This document shows, piece after piece, positions 59,728 through 64,000 of a stretch of DNA of 64,000 nucleotides. The notes below the pieces were generated by a model. That model had not been told where the DNA came from. It did not search any database and was given only the letters and a program-made list of their open reading frames with translations. The position numbers were made by a program, and so were the translations under genes. Origin of the DNA: Deltaproteobacteria bacterium (GTDB lineage: Bacteria > JADJOY01); contig JADJOY010000022.1 in the NCBI GenBank assembly GCA_016713535.1, positions 62,001 through 126,000 on the forward strand, in the 5' to 3' direction. The number at the start of each line of letters is the position of its first letter. Position 1 is the stretch's first letter.

Positions 59728-61464
59728 ATGACCGCGATCGCGTCCGACCCGATCGCGCGCGCGGGTCATCGCGCTCGTCCCGCGATCGTCCTGGCGGTCG
59801 GCGTCGCGTGCATGACGCTCTTCGCGAGGCTCGGTGGACTGCCGCTCCTCGACCCGGACGAGGGACGCAACGCTTCCGTCGCTCAGGAGATGCTCGCCTC
59901 GGGTGCGTGGGTGGTGCCGACCTTCAACGGCCTCGCGTACATGGACAAGCCCGCGTTCTTTTTCCGCGCCGTCGCTCAGTCGTTCGCCTGGTTCGGGAGC
60001 AACGAGACCAGCGCCCGGCTTCCCTCCGCGCTGCACGCCGCAGTGCTGCTCGTGATCGTCGGCGGGTTCTGCGCGCGTGTTTACGGTCGTGACGTGGCCG
60101 CGCTGGCAATCTTGATCACGGCGACTGCACCGCTGTACGTGGTGTTCGCGCGTACCGTCATCTTCGACATGCCCCTCGCCCTCTACGTTTGCGGCGCGGT
60201 GTTCGCGGGTTTTCTGGCCGCCGAGGACACGCCGTCGGCGAGCCGCTGGGCACTGGTCTCGGCGCTGGCGATGGGGATCGCCACGCTCGTGAAGGGGCCA
60301 GTCGGCTTGCTGGTTCCGGTCTTCGTGCTCGTGGTCTTCTTCCTGGCCGACGGACGTCCGGGCGCCGCCCGCGCCGTCGTCTCGCCCAGGCGGCTCGCGG
60401 TGACCTTCGCGGTGGTGCTGCCGTGGTTCGTGGCCGCCTGCATCGAACGCCCGGACTTCGCGAGCTACGGGCTCGTTCACGAGTCGCTGCGACGGTTCAC
60501 GACCGACGACTTCCGGCGCTCCCAGCCCTTTTGGTTCTACGGTCCAGTGATGCTGCTCGCGCTCTTCCCGTGGAGCGCGCTCGCACCCGAGGCTGCGGTC
60601 CTGGCGTGGCAGCGCAGGGCGCGCTTGACACGCGCCGACCGGTTGCTCCTCGTTTGGGTCATCGTGGTGGTGGCGTTCTTCTCGGTTTCACGCTCGAAGC
60701 TGCCGGGCTACGTCTTGAGTGCGGTCATCGCAGCGGCGATCCTGACCGCGAGATTGATCGACCGAGCGATTCGCGAGCCGGAGGGCCGCGCGCATCGACT
60801 GGTGATCCGGGCCCTCGCGGCCGTCGGCGTCGCCGCGAGCATCGCGGCTGCGGTCGCCGCGGCATCGTGGCTCTTCGGGCCCGAGGGCTGGCAGCGGCTG
60901 CTCGGCCGGAAGAATCGGGAGATCGTACGCCTCGTCCCGCTGTTCGCACCGATCGCCGTCACGTCGGGGGTCGTAGCTGCCGCTGCGCTGTGGGCACGAG
61001 CTCGGCGCTCACTCGGCACCGGGCTGCTGGTCCCGATCGTGCTACCGATCTCGGCGCTCACACTGAGCTTCCCGGCGCTGAGCCGATACGCGGAGGCCTC
61101 GACCTCCCGCGCGGTGGCCGCGGCCGTTGCCCGCGAGGCGGGTGACGCGCGAGTGGCGAGCGTACGATCTCTCCCGCCCGGCCTTCCGTATTACCTCTCC
61201 CGCCCCATTGCCTTGATCACAGATGACGGTCACGAGAGCACCAGCAACTATCAGATGAGCCTACTGCGGGACGACGCACCATGGCCGGACGGCATGATCC
61301 GTCTCGCCGAGGCCACCAGCTGGCTGGCTCGGCGCCACGAGCCGACGTACCTGATCGCTTACTGGCGGCGGCGCGACGCCCTCGCCGAGCTCGTCGCACC
61401 GCGCGGGCTCACGCCGCACGAGATCACGCCCGGTTGGTGGGGCGTGCTCGTCCCGGCCGCCTGA
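59728..61464 (+). CDS. ArnT/PMT-like membrane glycosyltransferase
   Basis: A 578-residue polytopic GT of the GT39/GT83 type that takes sugars from polyprenyl phosphate. The first periplasmic loop carries the catalytic acidic motif LDPDEGRNASVAQEM, and NGLAYMDKPAFFFRAVAQSF is the typical following motif of ArnT-like proteins (Y-x-D/E-K-P). About 12 spans, then a short soluble tail. ArnT adds aminoarabinose to lipid A, but this one's sugar and acceptor are unknown. ATG 59728; divergent from kdsB and eight bases before the next gene. Confidence 0.88.
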   Translation: MTAIASDPIARAGHRARPAIVLAVGVACMTLFARLGGLPLLDPDEGRNASVAQEMLASGAWVVPTFNGLAYMDKPAFFFRAVAQSFAWFGSNETSARLPSALHAAVLLVIVGGFCARVYGRDVAALAILITATAPLYVVFARTVIFDMPLALYVCGAVFAGFLAAEDTPSASRWALVSALAMGIATLVKGPVGLLVPVFVLVVFFLADGRPGAARAVVSPRRLAVTFAVVLPWFVAACIERPDFASYGLVHESLRRFTTDDFRRSQPFWFYGPVMLLALFPWSALAPEAAVLAWQRRARLTRADRLLLVWVIVVVAFFSVSRSKLPGYVLSAVIAAAILTARLIDRAIREPEGRAHRLVIRALAAVGVAASIAAAVAAASWLFGPEGWQRLLGRKNREIVRLVPLFAPIAVTSGVVAAAALWARARRSLGTGLLVPIVLPISALTLSFPALSRYAEASTSRAVAAAVAREAGDARVASVRSLPPGLPYYLSRPIALITDDGHESTSNYQMSLLRDDAPWPDGMIRLAEATSWLARRHEPTYLIAYWRRRDALAELVAPRGLTPHEITPGWWGVLVPAA

Positions 61465-61472
61465 GTAGCGTC

Positions 61473-63355
61473 GTGTGCGGCATCGCCGGTGTTGTCCAGA
61501 CGGACCGTACCTTCGACGGCGTCGCGGCCGAGGCCCGCGTGCGGGCGATGATGTCAGCCCTCGAGCACCGGGGCCCGGATGCGGCTGGCGTCCATGCGGT
61601 GGACGGCGCGGTGCTGGGCGCAACGCGGCTCGCGATCCGGGGCATCGCCAGCGGACGGCAGCCCCTCCTCGACGCGGCGTCCGGGGTCGCGGTGGTCTGC
61701 AACGGGAGATCGACAACCACCGCGAGCTGCGCACCTGGCTCGAGGAGCGGGGCCGCCCGGTCGATCAAGCAACGGACGTCGCGGTCTTGCCGGGCCTGTA
61801 CCTCGAGCTCGGTGCGGACTTCGTCGACGAGATCGTCGGCGTATTCGCCCTCGCCGTGTGGGATCCACGCTCCCGGCGTTTACTGCTCGCCCGTGACCGG
61901 GCGGGCGAGCGGCCGCTCTTCTACCGCGAAGCCGGCGACGAGGTGACGTTCGCCTCCGAGCTCTCCGCGCTCGCGGCCGATCGGTCGACACGCCTTACGC
62001 CCGACCGCGGCGCGCTGCGTGCCTATGCGCGGTGGGGCTCGTTCGCCGCCCCGATGGCTGCGTTCGAGGAGGTTCGGAAGGTCGGCCCGGCCGAGCTCAT
62101 GGTTCGCGAGTGCCGTACCACACGCTCGAACCGATACTGGTCGTGGGGCCTCGGTCGCGTGCCCCAGGTCGCGCCGTCCCTCGAGGCGTTCGACCAGACG
62201 TTCCGGGCGGCCGTCCAGCGTCAGGCCGACGTCGACGTCCCGCACGGCGTTTTCCTGAGCGGTGGCCTGGACTCTTCACTGGTGGCAGCCGTCGCGACGG
62301 ACCTTCGCCCGGAACGAGGCCTCCGCGCCTTCAGCCTGCGCTTCGACGAGGCGTCCTACGACGAGTCGACGTGGGCCGATCGTGTCGCCGACCGGCTCGG
62401 GCTCCCGCTGACCAAAGTCTCGGTGACCGCGGAAGACTTCCCGACCGAGATCGCACGACTGGTCGAGTGCGTCGGCGAGCCGCTCGCGGATCCAGCGTGG
62501 GTGCCCACGGCGATGCTCGCTCGTCGTGCGGCCCAGGACATCACGGTGGCGCTCGTCGGAGAAGGCGGCGACGAGCTCTTCGGTGGCTACCCGACCTACC
62601 TTGGGGTCGGTCTTGCGCGCCACTACCTGCGGCTCCCCAGATCGGTGAGAGCAGCTCTGCGCGATGTGATCGAACGCTGGCCCGTCAGCGACCGCAAGGT
62701 CGCCCTTTCGTTCCTCCTCAAGCGTTTCGTCTCAGGAGTCGAGCTCCCGGGTCTCGCCCGCCACCTCCTGTGGACTTCTGCCATCCCGCCCGAGACGCTC
62801 GCTCGGCTCGGACTGGACGTGGCGCTGCCCGAGTCGCAGGGCGAGGTCCCGAGCCTGAGTCCTCTCGACGTGCTCCAGCGGCACGACCTCGAGGTCTCCC
62901 TCGCGGAGGGGTTACTGACCAAGGCCGATCGAGCCGGGATGCAATCGGCCCTCGAGCTCCGCGCACCATTCCTGGATCGCGGAGTTCTCGACTTCGCGGC
63001 GACCTTGCCACCCGAGGAGCGCGTGACTGGCCTCACGACGAAGGCGTTCCTCAAGCGGTACGCGCAGCGGTACCTCCCTCGCGCTGTCGTCCATCGCCGC
63101 AAGCGGGGCCTGTCCGTGCCGATGGCGTCGTGGCTACGCGGGCCGCTTCACGACTGGGCACTCGACCACCTCGGCCCCGAGCTCGAGGTCATCGGGATCA
63201 CGTCACGATCGGCCCGCGGCCTGCTCGAGGAACACTGCCGGCGCGCCGCCGATCACGCGCGCGCGATCTGGACGCTCGCCGTGCTCACCGAGTGGCTGCG
63301 CTGGGCGGCGCACGGTCCGGCCGCGGGGTCGTCGACTCCGGCGCGATCCGGGTGA
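61473..63355 (+). CDS. Asparagine synthase-like glutamine amidotransferase, frame-broken
   Basis: A class II amidotransferase of about 627 residues. The nucleophile cysteine follows the initiator (CGIAGVVQTD), the glutaminase domain continues to VVCNG, and the frame changes at the GGG run 61704-61706 (EIDNHRELR is the next expected motif). The synthetase domain has PP-loop SGGLDSSLVAAV, GEGGDELFGGYP and LRAPFLDRGVLDFA. Such proteins in exopolysaccharide clusters often amidate uronic acids or peptides instead of aspartate, and the glycosyltransferase neighbours favour that. GTG 61473. Confidence 0.87.
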
Positions 63356-64000
63356 CCCCCGCCGTACAAGGGCGGCGCATCAACCACCACACGCCGGCCA
63401 AGTCGACGATCCCGACGCCGAGGCGATCGAGAACCCCGTAGTTCGAGCGTCCACCCCGCCGTTCGCGGTGGTTCACCTCGACGGCGACCACCCGTCCCCG
63501 CTGTCGGACGAACAGCGCCGGCAGGAAGCGATGAAGGTGGTCGAAGTGCGGCAGCGCGAGGAATTCGCCACGGCGAAACGCCTTGAGCCCGCAGCCGGTG
63601 TCCGAGGTCGAGTCGCGAAGGATTCGGCTTCGAACCGCATTCGCGACCCGTGACGACACGCGCTTGAGCAATGAATCCCGGCGTCGAGCACGGCGCCCGG
63701 CAACGAGTACCGGCGTATCCGGGTCGCTCGCTTCCACCTCCACGAGCGTCGCGAGGAGACGGGGGATGTCGGCCGGATCGTTCTGACCGTCGCCGTCGAT
63801 CGTCACGATGTACTCGCCGCGTGCGCGCCGGACTCCACTGACGATGGCCGCGCTCTGACCCTGACCGCTCGCATGTCGGAAAGCCCGCACGCGGGATCCG
63901 GGCGCCGCCGTCATCTCGGCCAGCAGCAGCGGCGTGTCATCGGCGCTGCCGTCGTCGACACAGACGACCTCCCAGTCCGATGGAGAGCCGAGCGCCGAGA
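63285..64000 (-). CDS. GT2 polyprenyl-phosphate glycosyltransferase, 5' end outside window
   Basis: At least 238 residues, running off the right edge. Visible motifs: EVVCVDDGSADDT, FRHASGQGQSAAIVSG, the DxD-type IDGDGQNDP, and DSTSDTGCGLKAFRR, which together mark DPM-like enzymes of the GT2 family that load a sugar on polyprenyl phosphate. A hydrophobic stretch near the end (LGVGIVDLAGVWWLM) could be a membrane anchor. Its 3' end overlaps the asparagine synthase-like gene by 71 bases on the opposite strand. Confidence 0.85.
   Translation of the reverse strand, partial: SALGSPSDWEVVCVDDGSADDTPLLLAEMTAAPGSRVRAFRHASGQGQSAAIVSGVRRARGEYIVTIDGDGQNDPADIPRLLATLVEVEASDPDTPVLVAGRRARRRDSLLKRVSSRVANAVRSRILRDSTSDTGCGLKAFRRGEFLALPHFDHLHRFLPALFVRQRGRVVAVEVNHRERRGGRSNYGVLDRLGVGIVDLAGVWWLMRRPCTAGVTRIAPESTTPRPDRAPPSAATR

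Overview
The window is a high-GC, Gram-negative chromosome segment. The right-hand block (kdsB-pyrG-kdsA-kdsD-lptC-lptA-lptB-rpoN-ptsN-hprK-rapZ-EIIA-HPr-ptsI) is an LPS-inner-core, LPS-transport, sigma-54 and regulatory-PTS order familiar from bacteria historically called Deltaproteobacteria (Myxococcota and relatives). With KDO synthesis, Lpt genes, lipoproteins and an RND/MFS-type tripartite exporter, a diderm deltaproteobacterial-type host is the best inference; I cannot name a species.

Layout. 1-6 kb: a frame-broken FG-GAP lipoprotein on the minus strand, then a plus-strand cutA-hflX unit, two small envelope proteins and a DegT-family sugar aminotransferase. 6-7.1 kb: a non-coding convergent gap with an AT-rich triplet of 23-bp direct repeats and a 132/134-bp tandem array full of hairpins. 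7.1-13.4 kb: a Wzm/Wzt-type polysaccharide ABC exporter operon, a polytopic membrane protein and a GPH-type sugar symporter. 13.8-18.7 kb: an Fe-S assembly operon (Rrf2 regulator, A-type carrier, cysteine desulfurase, Mrp) with a recognisable promoter and operator, plus a metallo-aminopeptidase-like lipoprotein. 18.9-34.3 kb: an island of a PP-loop enzyme, a FemAB/GNAT-like protein, six radical SAM enzymes, a PMT-type glycosyltransferase, a polyprenol-phosphate glycosyltransferase and an unknown exported protein. 34.3-39.1 kb: marR-emrA-emrB-outer membrane factor efflux operon. 39.2-42.9 kb: two further radical SAM enzymes and a GT2. 42.9-59.4 kb: glnD and the pts/rpoN/lpt/kds supercluster, all on the minus strand. 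59.7-64 kb: ArnT-like glycosyltransferase, asparagine synthase-like amidotransferase and a partial GT2.

How it fits together. Most of the window concerns the cell surface: KDO supply, LPS transport, polysaccharide export, glycan-building glycosyltransferases and, most strikingly, eight radical SAM proteins (four with B12-type N-terminal domains, four SPASM/twitch-like) beside PP-loop, FemAB and amidotransferase genes. I infer a surface glycan or glycolipid modification programme; no substrate can be read from the sequence. The PTS block has EI, HPr, HPr kinase, a mannose-type EIIA and PtsN but no membrane permease, so it is probably regulatory.

Caution on sequence quality. At least ten genes, including normally essential single-copy ones (pyrG, kdsB, lptC), are split by single-base frame changes, several exactly at short homopolymers. 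I treat these as sequencing or assembly indels and give the gene spans across them.
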